A stretch of DNA of 64,000 bases, taken from Pedobacter ginsengisoli. GTDB taxonomy: Bacteria > Bacteroidota > Bacteroidia > Sphingobacteriales > Sphingobacteriaceae. Under the pieces are notes generated by a model, which saw nothing but the letters and a program-made list of their open reading frames with translations, was not told the origin of the DNA and ran no database searches. The DNA lies in the NCBI RefSeq assembly GCF_030244015.1, contig NZ_JASSYX010000003.1, forward strand, positions 248,001 through 312,000. The letters run 5' to 3'. This document shows positions 43,715 through 52,898 of the stretch, piece after piece; position 1 is the first letter of the stretch, and each line of letters begins with the position of its first letter. Made by a program: the position numbers and the translations under genes.

Positions 43715-45973
43715 TTATTTAGTTTGAGAATTAACCTTTTTATTTTTTCTTCTAAATGCAATTTCGAAAACAAAATAACACAGTGCCAAAATGCCCAATC
43801 CAAAAATAGCGTCACCTATGGCCCTAAGCCATTTTAAAGTAACCATTGCCGGTTCCTGCATAAGCTCACTGGAACGCGCATACCACATGCCGTGTTCTAT
43901 ACTGGCTATGGCCTGCCAAATACCGACCGGCAAAAGGCTTAACAGCGCCATCGCCAGCAAACCAATATTTGTGGCCCAAAAGATAAACTTCATCAGTTTT
44001 TCATTCCAGACCTCATGCCTGTAAAGACTTCTCAAAACAAACAGCATCAAACCGATACCCAGCATTCCGTAAACCCCGAACAAAGCGGTGTGTCCATGTA
44101 GTGGAGTGGTATTCAATCCCTGTACATAATACAACGCGATCGGCGGATTAATGATAAATCCAAATATACCGGCACCCAGAAAATTCCAGAAAGCAACAGC
44201 GATCATAAAGTAAATAGGCCATTTGTAATCCCTGATCCAAACTGTGGATTTGGACAGCCTGTAATTGTGATACGCCTCATAGCCGATAAGCACCAGGGGG
44301 ACAATCTCCAGTGCACTAAAGGTCGCGCCAAATGCCATTACTCCAACCGGGGTTCCCGAAAAGTATAAATGGTGGCAAGTCCCCAGTATCCCGCCTGACA
44401 TGAAAATAATGGTCGAAAATATTACATTTATAGTGGCGGTTTTAGTTTTCAGCAGACCCAGACGCACAAAGAGAAATGCAATAACGACAGTAGCGAACAC
44501 TTCAAAAAAGCCCTCCACCCAAAGATGTACCACCCACCACCGCCAGTATTCAGCAATGGCAAGATTGGTTTGCCGTCCCCACATCAGCCCCGCAGCATAA
44601 AACATTGCAATTGCCGTACAGGAGATCAGGAACATTACAATCAGATTCTTTTCAGCCGTTTTCTTCCTGAGTACCGGAAGCAAAGGTCTGATCATCAGTG
44701 ATAACCACAAAAACAACCCGATAAGCAAAAAGACCTGCCAGAATCTGCCCAGATCTACATACTCGTAACCTTGATGGCCAAACCAAAAGTTCTGTATTAA
44801 ATTGAGCTTTTGCATAACACCCATCCACTGTCCAGCCATTGACCCCAATACGATGATCAGCAGGGCAAAGAATAGAAAATCCACTCCAAACACCTGAAAT
44901 TTAGGGTCTTTTCCTGATACCGCAGGAGCAATGTATAACCCGGTAGCAAGCCACGCTGTTGCGATCCAGAAGATAGCGAGCTGCGTGTGCCAGGTCCTGG
45001 TGACCGCATATGGCAGGAACTGATCCAATGGAATCCCATAAAAACCGTTTCCTTCCACCCCGTAATGTGCCGTGATCACACCCATGATTACCTGCAGTAC
45101 AATCAGTAAACTGACGACCAGAAAATACTTTTTAATCCGGAACATCGAAGGAGTCATGCCTTGTTTCAAAAGCGGATCTTCAGCCGGTACCTCAAGCGTT
45201 TCCTCTTCACCTGATTTCACATGGTAAAAAATCAGCACCCCGATACAGAATATCAACAGAATGATACTTATGCCTGACCAGATCAACAAATTTGATGTCG
45301 GCACATTTCCAACCAGTTCCTCAGACGGCCAGTTGTGCGTATAGGATATTTTGGACCCCGGTCTCTCGGTTACCGTCGCCCATGTTGCCCAAAAGAAAAA
45401 AGCATTCATTTTATGCATTCTCTGCTGATCCGTTATGGACATTTTAGGAATGGCATAATCTTGGCGTAACTGATCAAATTTCGGATCATCCATAAACAGC
45501 CCTTTGTAATAATTGCTCAAATAAACAATAGCTGCGATGCGTTCTTTTGAAATCGTTATGGTATTGGTTTTCTTATCAAAAGTATTTTTTCTGATGTCAT
45601 TTTGAAGCCTGATCTTCAGACCTGCTTTTTGTTCCTCAGACAGCGCACTGAAACTAGTATTGAAGTCCTTTTTTGCATAATTATCTAAAATAAAGACCGC
45701 TTCCCTGTGCAGCCAGTCCGCCGTCCAGTCCGGAGCCACGTAAGCACCGTGTCCCCAGATAGATCCTACCTCCTGCCCACCCATACTTTGCCAGATGTTC
45801 TGGCCATCTTTTATTTCTGTCCCGGTAAAAATAGTCTGATGGTCGGCCGAAATGATCCTGGCAGGTACAGGCGGGGCCTGCTGGTAAATTTCATAACCGA
45901 AATAGCCCAGTATGGCAAAAGAAATGCTCATTACCAATGCAAATCCTATCCAAAGTTTTCTTTCCCTATTCAT
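43715..45973 (-). CDS. norB: Quinol-dependent nitric oxide reductase (qNor)
   Basis: A 752-aa single-chain NO reductase. The N-terminal periplasmic domain unique to qNor is present (IWQSMGGQEVGSIWGHGAYVAPDWTADWLHREA), followed by the 12-helix NorB core with haem and FeB histidines (THWHTQLAIFW as RTWHTQLAIFW, WWVVHLWVEG, CHHLYFSG, HGHTALFGVYG). It reduces 2 NO to N2O using quinol, with no cytochrome c subunit. It heads an operon with the DUF2249 protein, membrane protein and SufT-like gene, and has a Crp/Fnr-type operator (46041-46058). Confidence 0.95.
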   Translation of the reverse strand: MNRERKLWIGFALVMSISFAILGYFGYEIYQQAPPVPARIISADHQTIFTGTEIKDGQNIWQSMGGQEVGSIWGHGAYVAPDWTADWLHREAVFILDNYAKKDFNTSFSALSEEQKAGLKIRLQNDIRKNTFDKKTNTITISKERIAAIVYLSNYYKGLFMDDPKFDQLRQDYAIPKMSITDQQRMHKMNAFFFWATWATVTERPGSKISYTHNWPSEELVGNVPTSNLLIWSGISIILLIFCIGVLIFYHVKSGEEETLEVPAEDPLLKQGMTPSMFRIKKYFLVVSLLIVLQVIMGVITAHYGVEGNGFYGIPLDQFLPYAVTRTWHTQLAIFWIATAWLATGLYIAPAVSGKDPKFQVFGVDFLFFALLIIVLGSMAGQWMGVMQKLNLIQNFWFGHQGYEYVDLGRFWQVFLLIGLFLWLSLMIRPLLPVLRKKTAEKNLIVMFLISCTAIAMFYAAGLMWGRQTNLAIAEYWRWWVVHLWVEGFFEVFATVVIAFLFVRLGLLKTKTATINVIFSTIIFMSGGILGTCHHLYFSGTPVGVMAFGATFSALEIVPLVLIGYEAYHNYRLSKSTVWIRDYKWPIYFMIAVAFWNFLGAGIFGFIINPPIALYYVQGLNTTPLHGHTALFGVYGMLGIGLMLFVLRSLYRHEVWNEKLMKFIFWATNIGLLAMALLSLLPVGIWQAIASIEHGMWYARSSELMQEPAMVTLKWLRAIGDAIFGLGILALCYFVFEIAFRRKNKKVNSQTK

Positions 45974-46012
45974 TTAAATGCACTTTAATTTATTGTATAA
46001 TTAATTTATCGT

Positions 46013-46058
46013 CAAAGTTATCGCTATATCAGCCGGGCTTTTATGAGTGAAATCATAA
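46013..46058 (-). promoter_or_regulatory. norB promoter with Crp/Fnr-type operator
   Basis: On the minus strand TAACTTTG (46013-46020) is an exact TAnnTTTG -7 box, 40 bases before the norB start. The operator TTATGA-GTGAAA-TCATAA (46041-46058) is a perfect inverted repeat with a 6-base spacer; its centre (46049.5) is 36.5 bp from the G of the box, matching a class II-type activator position. Confidence 0.82.
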
Positions 46059-46083
46059 AGGCAGAAAGCAATTTCAGTCCCCT

Positions 46084-46680
46084 TTATCTGAAAACTTTGC
46101 GGTTACTGATCTGCAGTTCACCTTTTTTTTCAAGAGATTTTATAGATCGAATGACGGTTTCAACTCTCAATCCGGTCAGGTCCGCAATCTGCTGCCTGGT
46201 AACTTCAACCTTATACCTGCTGTCTGCAGGTGTTTTACTGAGTTTGGTTTTGAAATAATCTATTAATTTTAAAACCCGGTGTTCCGGTTCCTGGGTAGAA
46301 ATTTCTGAAGCGATAATAGATTTATAATAAAGTCTCCGGGCAAGGTTGGTCGTCATGCTGAGGTGGGCCGCCGGATTGCTTACCAGCAGCTCCATAAATC
46401 TTTCTTTCGGCAAGAGGATAATCTCTGAATCAGTAACGGCGACAGCATTTGCCGGGTAGCTGTCTTTAAGAAACAACGGAGGTTCTCCAAAACTATCACC
46501 GGCTGTAAAAAGTCCCTGTACAAACTCCTTACCCTCATCATTGAAATTGTTCATCTTAACTGTCCCATCAAGGATCTGAAAATAATACCTTGGCATATCC
46601 CCTTGATTAAATAAAACTTCACCTTTATCAAATCTGGAGATTTTGGATCCGAACTCAATTAACAGGTCTTTCTCAATCAT
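46084..46680 (-). CDS. Crp/Fnr family transcriptional regulator
   Basis: A 198-aa regulator with a cNMP-binding-like sensor barrel (about residues 10-125, FNQGDMPRYYFQILDGTVKM), a long dimer helix and a winged helix (about 145-198). The recognition helix RVETVIRSIKSLEKKG carries the E-x-x-x-R pair that reads TGA half-sites. There is no N-terminal cysteine set for a cluster, so it is closer to the Dnr/NnrR-like NO regulators than to Fnr, although this grouping is only a guess. It lies directly upstream of norB and has an operator of its own type in front (46747-46762), suggesting autoregulation. Confidence 0.9.
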   Translation of the reverse strand: MIEKDLLIEFGSKISRFDKGEVLFNQGDMPRYYFQILDGTVKMNNFNDEGKEFVQGLFTAGDSFGEPPLFLKDSYPANAVAVTDSEIILLPKERFMELLVSNPAAHLSMTTNLARRLYYKSIIASEISTQEPEHRVLKLIDYFKTKLSKTPADSRYKVEVTRQQIADLTGLRVETVIRSIKSLEKKGELQISNRKVFR

Positions 46681-46717
46681 GTCATCAGATAATTATATTG
46701 TAGCTTTGATTATTGGC

Positions 46718-46762
46718 CGAAGTTAGTACCTGCGGCCTTTATCACCCGTGACGTTAATCACA
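46718..46762 (-). promoter_or_regulatory. Autoregulatory operator of the Crp/Fnr gene
   Basis: CGTGA-CGTTAA-TCACA (46747-46762) matches the CRP consensus TGTGA-N6-TCACA at 9 of 10 positions. TAACTTCG (46718-46725, minus strand) is a one-off -7 box; the centre-to-G distance is again 36.5 bp. The start codon is at 46680. Confidence 0.7.
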
Positions 46763-46946
46763 CATACACCTGATTTTTATCATCCATTGAGCCTATCTTT
46801 TTTTGAATAGTTAAATAAAGGCTTAGCTAATTTCCGGATCAGGACATGTACGCGACTTATTTGTGGAAAATATCTTTTTGACTCCCCCGTCATCTGATAT
46901 AATATGATCGGAATCACTTTTTTAGCTTCTTAATATCAGGCCAATT

Positions 46947-46962
46947 GATGATAGCTATCATC
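46947..46962 (+). promoter_or_regulatory. Candidate Crp/Fnr operator of the stress-protein operon
   Basis: GATGATAGCTATCATC is a perfect 16-bp palindrome containing TGAT-AGCT-ATCA, 8 of 10 of the FNR consensus, with a TGA-N6-TCA core. It is centred 55 bases before the universal stress protein start. The 8 bases at the 36.5-bp position (GAAATTTA, 46984-46991) fit the -7 box poorly. The rest of the 330-base gap shows nothing else of note. Confidence 0.6.
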
Positions 46963-47009
46963 GGCCGGAATCAGATTAATCAGGAAATTTAGGGTGTCAA
47001 AATAAAGTT

Positions 47010-47888
47010 ATGAAACCAATTTTAGTACCTACTGATTTTTCCGACTCTGCTGAAAATGCAGCCTGGTATGCATTGCATATTGCCAGATATATGAAAACTA
47101 ATATTGAGCTCTGCCATGCCTTCCTGGTGCCAGCGGAATATTCAATGGCGGGGCAGGCGGCCTTTCCCGCTTATGATTACTCAACACTTAAGGCCGAAAC
47201 TTCGGCACAGCTGGTCGATTTAGCCAGGAAACTGGATGAAAAAAATCATACTGCTGCGAGTAAGTATTCTTTTCATCCCGGCATTAAATGCGTCAGTGAG
47301 GCCGGCGTGGTACCAGAAATCGTGGGTAAACTGGTTGAAGAAAATCCGAAACAGCTGGTGGTACTTGGAATGTCGGACATAGGTGCCACTGCTAAGTTTA
47401 TACTGGGCAGCAGCAGCCGCAACCTGATTGAAAAGGGTGGTTTCCCTTTACTGCTGATCCCTTCGGGCTTTGCGTTTAATGAGGTCAGAAAGATTGCTTT
47501 CGCTACTGATCTGAGAGCAGAGGACATTAAGGTACTGCATTCGCTTGCTGGATTTGCGCGGTACTTTGACGCGGAAATTGTTGTAACACATGTCAGCGAT
47601 GAAAAACGGCAATCTAATAAGCACCTTAAAAGAGAAGACGAGTTTTTGAGTAACATTACTTCTAAGGTCGATTACGATAAGATCTTTTTCAGGCGTATCA
47701 ACAATTCCCGGGTGAGCGAAGGTCTTGATTGGTTAAGTTCGCATGGACATATTGATATACTGGTCATGATACACCGTCCGCTTGGATTTCTGGACCGCTT
47801 GTTTAAAGGCAGTTACACGAAGAATCAGGCTGACCATATCAATATTCCTTTACTGGTCTTCCCTGAGGGCCTGCATCCTCTCTTTTAA
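47010..47888 (+). CDS. Tandem-domain universal stress protein
   Basis: A 292-aa protein with two UspA domains (about residues 1-150 and 155-290). The first keeps an ATP-binding-type glycine loop ([24 protein letters not shown]); the second is more diverged ([20 protein letters not shown]). Cytoplasmic Usp proteins are induced in growth arrest and low oxygen. It is the first gene of a set with an alcohol dehydrogenase and a CoA-transferase, behind a candidate Crp/Fnr operator. Confidence 0.88.
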   Translation: MKPILVPTDFSDSAENAAWYALHIARYMKTNIELCHAFLVPAEYSMAGQAAFPAYDYSTLKAETSAQLVDLARKLDEKNHTAASKYSFHPGIKCVSEAGVVPEIVGKLVEENPKQLVVLGMSDIGATAKFILGSSSRNLIEKGGFPLLLIPSGFAFNEVRKIAFATDLRAEDIKVLHSLAGFARYFDAEIVVTHVSDEKRQSNKHLKREDEFLSNITSKVDYDKIFFRRINNSRVSEGLDWLSSHGHIDILVMIHRPLGFLDRLFKGSYTKNQADHINIPLLVFPEGLHPLF

Positions 47889-47905
47889 TATTTACAAATA
47901 AAAAC

Positions 47906-48946
47906 ATGAATGTTATGATTCCTAAAACAATGAAGGCCGCTGTGCTGCATGAGTTTGGCAAGCCCTTAAAAATAGAACAGGTGCCGGTGAAAAGTCCCGG
48001 TGAAAACCAGGTATTGGTAAAAGTAGTTTCAAGCGGGGTCTGTCATACAGATCTTCATGCCTGTATGGGCGACTGGCCGGTAAAACCGAAACTGCCACTG
48101 ATTCCCGGACATGAAGCAGTCGGTCATGTAGTGGCATTGGGCCGGGGTGTTACCAATCTTAAAGAGGGAGATATTGTAGGCGCTCCCTGGCTGTTTAGTG
48201 CCTGCGGTTGCTGTGAATACTGCATTACAGGCTGGGAGACTTTATGTGAGTCCCAGCAAAATGGCGGGTATAGCGTGGATGGCGGCTATGCGGAATACGT
48301 AGTGGCCGATGCGCGTTATGTGGCCCGTTTTCCTGAAGGCATTAATTTTCAGGAAATGGCACCTATTACCTGTGCGGGAGTGACCGTGTATAAGGGGCTC
48401 AAGGAAACGGAAGCTAAGCCCGGTGAATGGGTTGCCATTTCGGGAATCGGTGGATTGGGCCATCTTGCTGTGCAGTATGCGAAGGCAATGGGCATGCATG
48501 TTGCAGCTATTGATGTCTCTGACGAAAAGCTTGCATTGGCCAAAAGGCTGGGTGCCGACCTGACAGTGAATGCCAGAGAACAGGCACCTGGTGCCTTTCT
48601 CAAAGAAGAGACTGGCGGCATGCACGGCGCACTGGTTACTGCGGTTTCACCGATCGCCTTTGAGCAGGCCCTCTCTACTTTGAGGAGGAAGGGTACTATT
48701 GCGCTGAACGGGCTTCCGGCAGGAAGTTTTGGCCTGCCTATTTTTGATACTGTACTTAACCGCTTTACGGTTCGGGGCTCAATAGTAGGAACACGCAAGG
48801 ACATGCAGGAGGCGATTGGCTTTGCAGTGGAAGGCAAAGTAAAAGCGACCATTCATATCGCAAAGCTGGAAGACATCAACGATGTGCTTGAACAAATGAA
48901 AAAGGGAGAAGTCGAGGGAAGAATAGTTTTGGATATTGCAGGATAA
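47906..48946 (+). CDS. Zinc-dependent alcohol dehydrogenase (AdhP-like)
   Basis: A 346-aa medium-chain dehydrogenase. Catalytic zinc ligands are in GVCHTDLHA and GHEAVGHV, the structural zinc is held by [15 protein letters not shown], and NAD is bound at [17 protein letters not shown]. It interconverts primary alcohols and aldehydes, ethanol and acetaldehyde being the likely pair. The annotated ATG gives seven extra residues before [12 protein letters not shown]. Next to a CoA-transferase and stress protein it suggests fermentative redox balancing at low oxygen. Confidence 0.92.
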   Translation: MNVMIPKTMKAAVLHEFGKPLKIEQVPVKSPGENQVLVKVVSSGVCHTDLHACMGDWPVKPKLPLIPGHEAVGHVVALGRGVTNLKEGDIVGAPWLFSACGCCEYCITGWETLCESQQNGGYSVDGGYAEYVVADARYVARFPEGINFQEMAPITCAGVTVYKGLKETEAKPGEWVAISGIGGLGHLAVQYAKAMGMHVAAIDVSDEKLALAKRLGADLTVNAREQAPGAFLKEETGGMHGALVTAVSPIAFEQALSTLRRKGTIALNGLPAGSFGLPIFDTVLNRFTVRGSIVGTRKDMQEAIGFAVEGKVKATIHIAKLEDINDVLEQMKKGEVEGRIVLDIAG

Positions 48947-48958
48947 AAGAATTTAAGG

Positions 48959-50236
48959 ATGAATAATACGAAAATAATGAATGCCAATGAGGCAGTGAGA
49001 CTAATCAGATCGGACAGCAGGGTCTTTATCCATGGCAGCGCGGCAACACCAGTCTGCCTGGTAAAGGCCATGCAAAAAAGGCATGCGGAGCTGACGAATG
49101 TAGAGCTGGTGAGCATCACCACGCTTGGAGATGTGAATTTTGACCTGCCGGAACACCGCAGGTCTTTTTTTGTCAACTCGTTGTTCGTTTCTGCTGCTAC
49201 GCGCGCAGTTGTGAATAGTGAGCGGGGCGACTATGTGCCGATCTTTTTAAGCCAGATCCCGCAATTGTTCCTTAAAAAAATCCTGCCGATTGATGTGGCA
49301 CTGGTGCAGGTGTCTGCACCTGACCTGCATGGTTACTGTTCGCTGGGTACCTCGGTGGATATCGCACGGGCTGCCGTGGATACGGCCAGGATCATCATTG
49401 CCCAGGTAAACCGGCGAATGCCCAGAACCCATGGAGAGAGTTTCATCCACATCAGTAAAATTACCGCAATGGTCTATCAGGAAGCGGAATTGCCAGTAAT
49501 AGACTATGCTGCCGAAACTAACGATATTGTGAGCAAGATCGGCCATCATGTTGCTTCTCTTGTCGAGGATGGAGCGACCTTACAGCTGGGTATTGGCAGT
49601 ATTCCGGATCAGGTGCTGAAAAATCTGGAGGGCCATAAAAATCTCGGCCTCCATACGGAGATGTTTTCTGATGGGGTGATCGAGCTGATCAACAGAGGCG
49701 TGATCGACAATAGCCTGAAGAAACTAAACAGGGGCAGGTCTGTGACTGCTTTTATGGCAGGCACCAGAAAACTTTATGATTTTGTGGATGATAACCCAGC
49801 TGTCCGGGTAATGGATATCAGTTACGTAAATGATACCAGCATCATCAGACAAAATCCAAAGGTAGTAGCTATAAATAGTGCAATTGAGCTGGATCTGACA
49901 GGTCAGGTCTGTGCAGATTCCATAGGAACCTATCAGTTTTCGGGAATAGGCGGGCAGATGGATTTTATGCGTGGCGCGTCTTTATCGGAAGGCGGAAAAC
50001 CTATTATTGCTCTTCCGTCTCAGACCAATAAAGGCATTAGCAGGATTGTTCCTTTTCTTAAAGAGGGCGCAGGTGTTGTAACTACCCGCGGACACGTTCA
50101 TTGGGTAGTGACTGAATATGGCATTGTGAATCTGTTTGGCAAGAACCTGAGGCAAAGAGCCGAGGCACTGACAGCTATTGCACATCCTGATCACAGGGAG
50201 ATGCTAGAAAAGGCTTGTTTCAATAGGTTTGGATAG
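48959..50236 (+). CDS. Acetyl-CoA hydrolase/transferase family protein
   Basis: A 425-aa CoA-transferase of the class that includes 4-hydroxybutyrate CoA-transferase and acetyl-CoA hydrolase. The catalytic glutamate lies in LGLHTEMFSDG (about residue 238), and a GIGGQMDFMRGA segment follows near residue 331. It moves CoA between acetate and other acids or hydrolyses acetyl-CoA. It ends the Usp-Adh operon 12 bases after adh. A strong terminator follows. Confidence 0.88.
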   Translation: MNNTKIMNANEAVRLIRSDSRVFIHGSAATPVCLVKAMQKRHAELTNVELVSITTLGDVNFDLPEHRRSFFVNSLFVSAATRAVVNSERGDYVPIFLSQIPQLFLKKILPIDVALVQVSAPDLHGYCSLGTSVDIARAAVDTARIIIAQVNRRMPRTHGESFIHISKITAMVYQEAELPVIDYAAETNDIVSKIGHHVASLVEDGATLQLGIGSIPDQVLKNLEGHKNLGLHTEMFSDGVIELINRGVIDNSLKKLNRGRSVTAFMAGTRKLYDFVDDNPAVRVMDISYVNDTSIIRQNPKVVAINSAIELDLTGQVCADSIGTYQFSGIGGQMDFMRGASLSEGGKPIIALPSQTNKGISRIVPFLKEGAGVVTTRGHVHWVVTEYGIVNLFGKNLRQRAEALTAIAHPDHREMLEKACFNRFG

Positions 50237-50257
50237 GGATCAACGAGTTGACTTTAT

Positions 50258-50301
50258 TAAATAAAACAGGGGGAGCTTTTCAGCTCCCCCTGTTTTATTT
50301 A
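50258..50301. terminator. Very long perfect bidirectional terminator
   Basis: Two 20-base arms (50258-50277 and 50282-50301) pair perfectly around TTTC, with GGGGGAGCT in the stem core and A/T tracts at the base. It separates the convergent CoA-transferase and outer-membrane-protein genes and works in both directions. Confidence 0.92.
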
Positions 50302-50323
50302 TGTACTATCGAACGGCTTCGTT

Positions 50324-51706
50324 TTAAAATCCAACGACCGCTTCTATTACGTAACCATTGAATTTACCACCGGCACGATAATCCTGGGTTGGGAAGTCCT
50401 TATATTTTTGCACTACATACTCCCCTTTTAACAGAATATTCTTAGTAAGAAACCATCCGGCTGCCCCCGCAACGCGATCAACTTTGACATCGTCAGTATA
50501 AGTTATTGCCGCGGTATTTGCTAAATGCGCGGTAACTGCATTGTATTTTGCGCCGACAAAAAAGTTCTCTGTTTTACCGAATCTGTAAACTGCATCACCT
50601 GCGAACTGTTGCATTTTCCTGGTATCTGTTTCTTTCGCTGTTCTCCCTGAGGCGGTTTCGTAAGTACCGAAAAGCTCCAGCCCTTTTACTTTTAGAAAGC
50701 CGTTCAGCATAATGGTATTTACTTTTTTACTGAATCCCGGATTGAAACGGCCGGAGAACGCCAGCGGAGTACCGGCTCCTGTTGTGCTGCTTGGATTGGC
50801 GGAGTTCAATTCCATGATATACTGATAATTGGACCCTGAACGGTCACCCCCAAAAATGGTATTGCTGCCTGAACTTTGGTTGCCATAATATGACCCGCTG
50901 ACTCTAAGGCGGACATCTTTCATAACCTGTTTGTCAAACCCGCCTTTTAATAGTATCGAAGGGGATTTATGGTACTTTCCGTCAGGGTTTGAAGCGGCAT
51001 ACAAAGAATCTACATTACCTTTGATCATTCCATTGGTTGCACCTAACAGCCCAAAGAAACCGTTTCTCCTTAACATAACCTGTCCACCGATTTCAGTGGC
51101 AAATTCATCAACGATATTACCTTCCATAAACGGGTTATAAATAGCGTTACCGCCGTCACTTCTCCTGAAGTGCTGATCACCGTAATCAACTTCAAAGTGA
51201 CCTATTTTAATGGTTGCGATCTCCATGATATCGTCCCAGATCTTGCCATTAAACGGGAGTTTGTCAAACTGGATGTATCCGCCTTTGACCCAGGTCTCGT
51301 TGTGGTGTTTTGTAGAAAGGTAACTGGTGATATTTAATCTGATCCCATCGGCCAGCTGGACATCCATGTACAGGTTGGCCTGTGCAGTCTGGAAGCCAGG
51401 GGTAATGACTTTTAGCCTGTTCCCTGCTACTGCCGGATTAAATGAACCGATGGTATTGTTTAATGCGTCCGGATTTTTGTGTTTCAGGTTTTGGAACTGC
51501 TGCGTAAAGCCTGCACCGAATTTTAATTTTAAACCGTCAAATGCAGAGGCCGAGTCTTTCGGATCTTCAAAAACATTGATGCCTGTTTTATCATAAGGCC
51601 TGAGGTTATCTACTTTCTGAAATTGGGCGGCACTTGTTAAAGGACTAATCATACAGGCCATAAGAAGTACGCCTGTGAAACCGGCAAATGGTATATTTGT
51701 TTTCAT
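50324..51706 (-). CDS. Outer-membrane beta-barrel protein
   Basis: A 460-aa protein with a signal peptide (about residues 1-27) and alternating amphipathic strands across its length (such as ANLYMDVQLADGIRLNITSYLS, VRLRVSGSYYGNQ, FFVGAKYNAVTAHL), ending in aromatic VIEAVVGF, as barrels recognised by BAM do. It resembles porin-like proteins of Bacteroidota without a defined substrate. It follows a yceI gene by 25 bases and probably shares its promoter (52407-52472), linking it to the low-oxygen regulon. Confidence 0.75.
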   Translation of the reverse strand: MKTNIPFAGFTGVLLMACMISPLTSAAQFQKVDNLRPYDKTGINVFEDPKDSASAFDGLKLKFGAGFTQQFQNLKHKNPDALNNTIGSFNPAVAGNRLKVITPGFQTAQANLYMDVQLADGIRLNITSYLSTKHHNETWVKGGYIQFDKLPFNGKIWDDIMEIATIKIGHFEVDYGDQHFRRSDGGNAIYNPFMEGNIVDEFATEIGGQVMLRRNGFFGLLGATNGMIKGNVDSLYAASNPDGKYHKSPSILLKGGFDKQVMKDVRLRVSGSYYGNQSSGSNTIFGGDRSGSNYQYIMELNSANPSSTTGAGTPLAFSGRFNPGFSKKVNTIMLNGFLKVKGLELFGTYETASGRTAKETDTRKMQQFAGDAVYRFGKTENFFVGAKYNAVTAHLANTAAITYTDDVKVDRVAGAAGWFLTKNILLKGEYVVQKYKDFPTQDYRAGGKFNGYVIEAVVGF

Positions 51707-51731
51707 GATTATTGGTTATTGTTGTGAATAT

Positions 51732-52361
51732 TTATTTTGAATTTTGTGTTGCTTTTTTAAAGGTAAGGCCGTACTGAATTGTCAGGTCGTCGCCTACTTT
51801 CATAGCGCCCATCAAAAAACTCGGGGGCTGGATATTAAAGTCTGTGAGTTTTATTTTTTGCTGTCCTGAACAAGTGATTGAATTGTCGTCATTCATGCTT
51901 CCGTTTACCTGCATTACAATGGTTTTGGAAGTACCTGCGATGCTTAAAGTGCCTGTAGACTTGATGAGAAAGGTATTTTTCTTCACCGGAGTTATGACTG
52001 AGCTGATCAGCTTAAAGGTTATTGTCGGATAAGTTTCTGCTTTGATGGTTTTGTAAGCTCTGTTGTCCATTGATGTATGTTCACTTTTCAAACCTTTGGC
52101 ACTTACACTGAAACTCAATGTATATAGGTTTTTTGGCACTCCCTCATCACCAGCCGGGGCACTAAACGATGCTTCGGCAATAGGGTTTTGGGCGTACATG
52201 ATCCAGTCATGTACGTTGGAAGTACCAAGGACTTTAATGCTGTTTTCTTTTGAACCGCTCAGTTTATAAAAATCCTGCGCGCGGAGTCCGGTGACAGAGA
52301 CTGCGGTAATTAGCGTGGTACAATATAAAAATTGTAAAAGGTAATGTGTTTTCATAACCAT
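51732..52361 (-). CDS. YceI family periplasmic protein (first copy)
   Basis: A 209-aa protein with a signal peptide ending RAQ; translation starts at 52361 or, two codons later, at 52355. The YceI fold is an extended lipocalin-like barrel that binds polyisoprenoids in characterised members; here it is visible as INVHDWIMYAQNPIAEASF (as SNVHDWIMYAQNPIAEASF) and YPTITFKLISS. Its exact role is unknown. A second yceI copy lies at 52899-53510. A Crp/Fnr-type operator precedes it. Confidence 0.82.
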   Translation of the reverse strand: MVMKTHYLLQFLYCTTLITAVSVTGLRAQDFYKLSGSKENSIKVLGTSNVHDWIMYAQNPIAEASFSAPAGDEGVPKNLYTLSFSVSAKGLKSEHTSMDNRAYKTIKAETYPTITFKLISSVITPVKKNTFLIKSTGTLSIAGTSKTIVMQVNGSMNDDNSITCSGQQKIKLTDFNIQPPSFLMGAMKVGDDLTIQYGLTFKKATQNSK

Positions 52362-52406
52362 GTAATTAAGTAAATACTAGATCGGCCGTTAATTCGAACC
52401 GTTAGT

Positions 52407-52472
52407 CAAAAGTACCTGGTATTGGAAGCACGACGCATGATGGCACACATGCTTAAAAATGATGCTGATCAT
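52407..52472 (-). promoter_or_regulatory. yceI promoter with distal Crp/Fnr-type operator
   Basis: On the minus strand TACTTTTG (52407-52414) is an exact TAnnTTTG -7 box. ATGAT-GCTG-ATCAT (52459-52472, TGA-N6-TCA core) is centred at 52465.5, 58.5 bp from the G of the box. The fixL-like promoter has the same 58.5-bp spacing, 22 bp (two helical turns) more than the 36.5-bp sites. Confidence 0.72.
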
Positions 52473-52486
52473 CTATTGATGAGAAT

Positions 52487-52894
52487 TTACGGGTTGATTT
52501 TAGCAAATATGATCCCAGCGACAATCGCCTGCATTAAGCCATAAGAAAACCAACTTAAAACCATTAAAACAGTGATATCCAATGCGCTGAACGTAATCCA
52601 CATCACAGGTAGTAAAGCCACAATAGCATATACAAAACCAAATTCCAGACCCCTCAAAAGAAAGGAACCGTGAAACAGGCTTTTGAATCTTTCCCAGAAC
52701 CAGGAAAGCGCCAGGCTAATGATAAATGCGTGGAGGTAGAACAGCAGGTCCCTGTTGCCATCAGAATTGAAAAGGGGGTTATTGTATTCGATAAATAAAC
52801 CAGGAAATAACCTGACCGCCATATACAGCCCGCCGTAACATATTATAAATAATATTGTCCCTGCTATGAGTCCGGGAAAGATGACTTTTTTCAT
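52487..52894 (-). CDS. Small polytopic membrane protein
   Basis: A 135-aa protein with four predicted membrane helices (FPGLIAGTILFIICYGGLYMA, LLFYLHAFIISLALSWFW, FGFVYAIVALLPVMWITF, VLMVLSWFSYGLMQAIVAGIIF). It follows the second yceI gene by 4 bases and ends the operon that begins with the 596-aa protein. I do not recognise the family beyond general resemblance to small hypothetical membrane proteins of Bacteroidota. Confidence 0.7.
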   Translation of the reverse strand: MKKVIFPGLIAGTILFIICYGGLYMAVRLFPGLFIEYNNPLFNSDGNRDLLFYLHAFIISLALSWFWERFKSLFHGSFLLRGLEFGFVYAIVALLPVMWITFSALDITVLMVLSWFSYGLMQAIVAGIIFAKINP

Positions 52895-52898
52895 TTTA

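Noticed and set aside
46084-46680. Naming the Crp/Fnr regulator Dnr or NnrR
   Set aside because: Context fits, but Crp/Fnr subfamilies cannot be separated safely by eye; no symbol is given.
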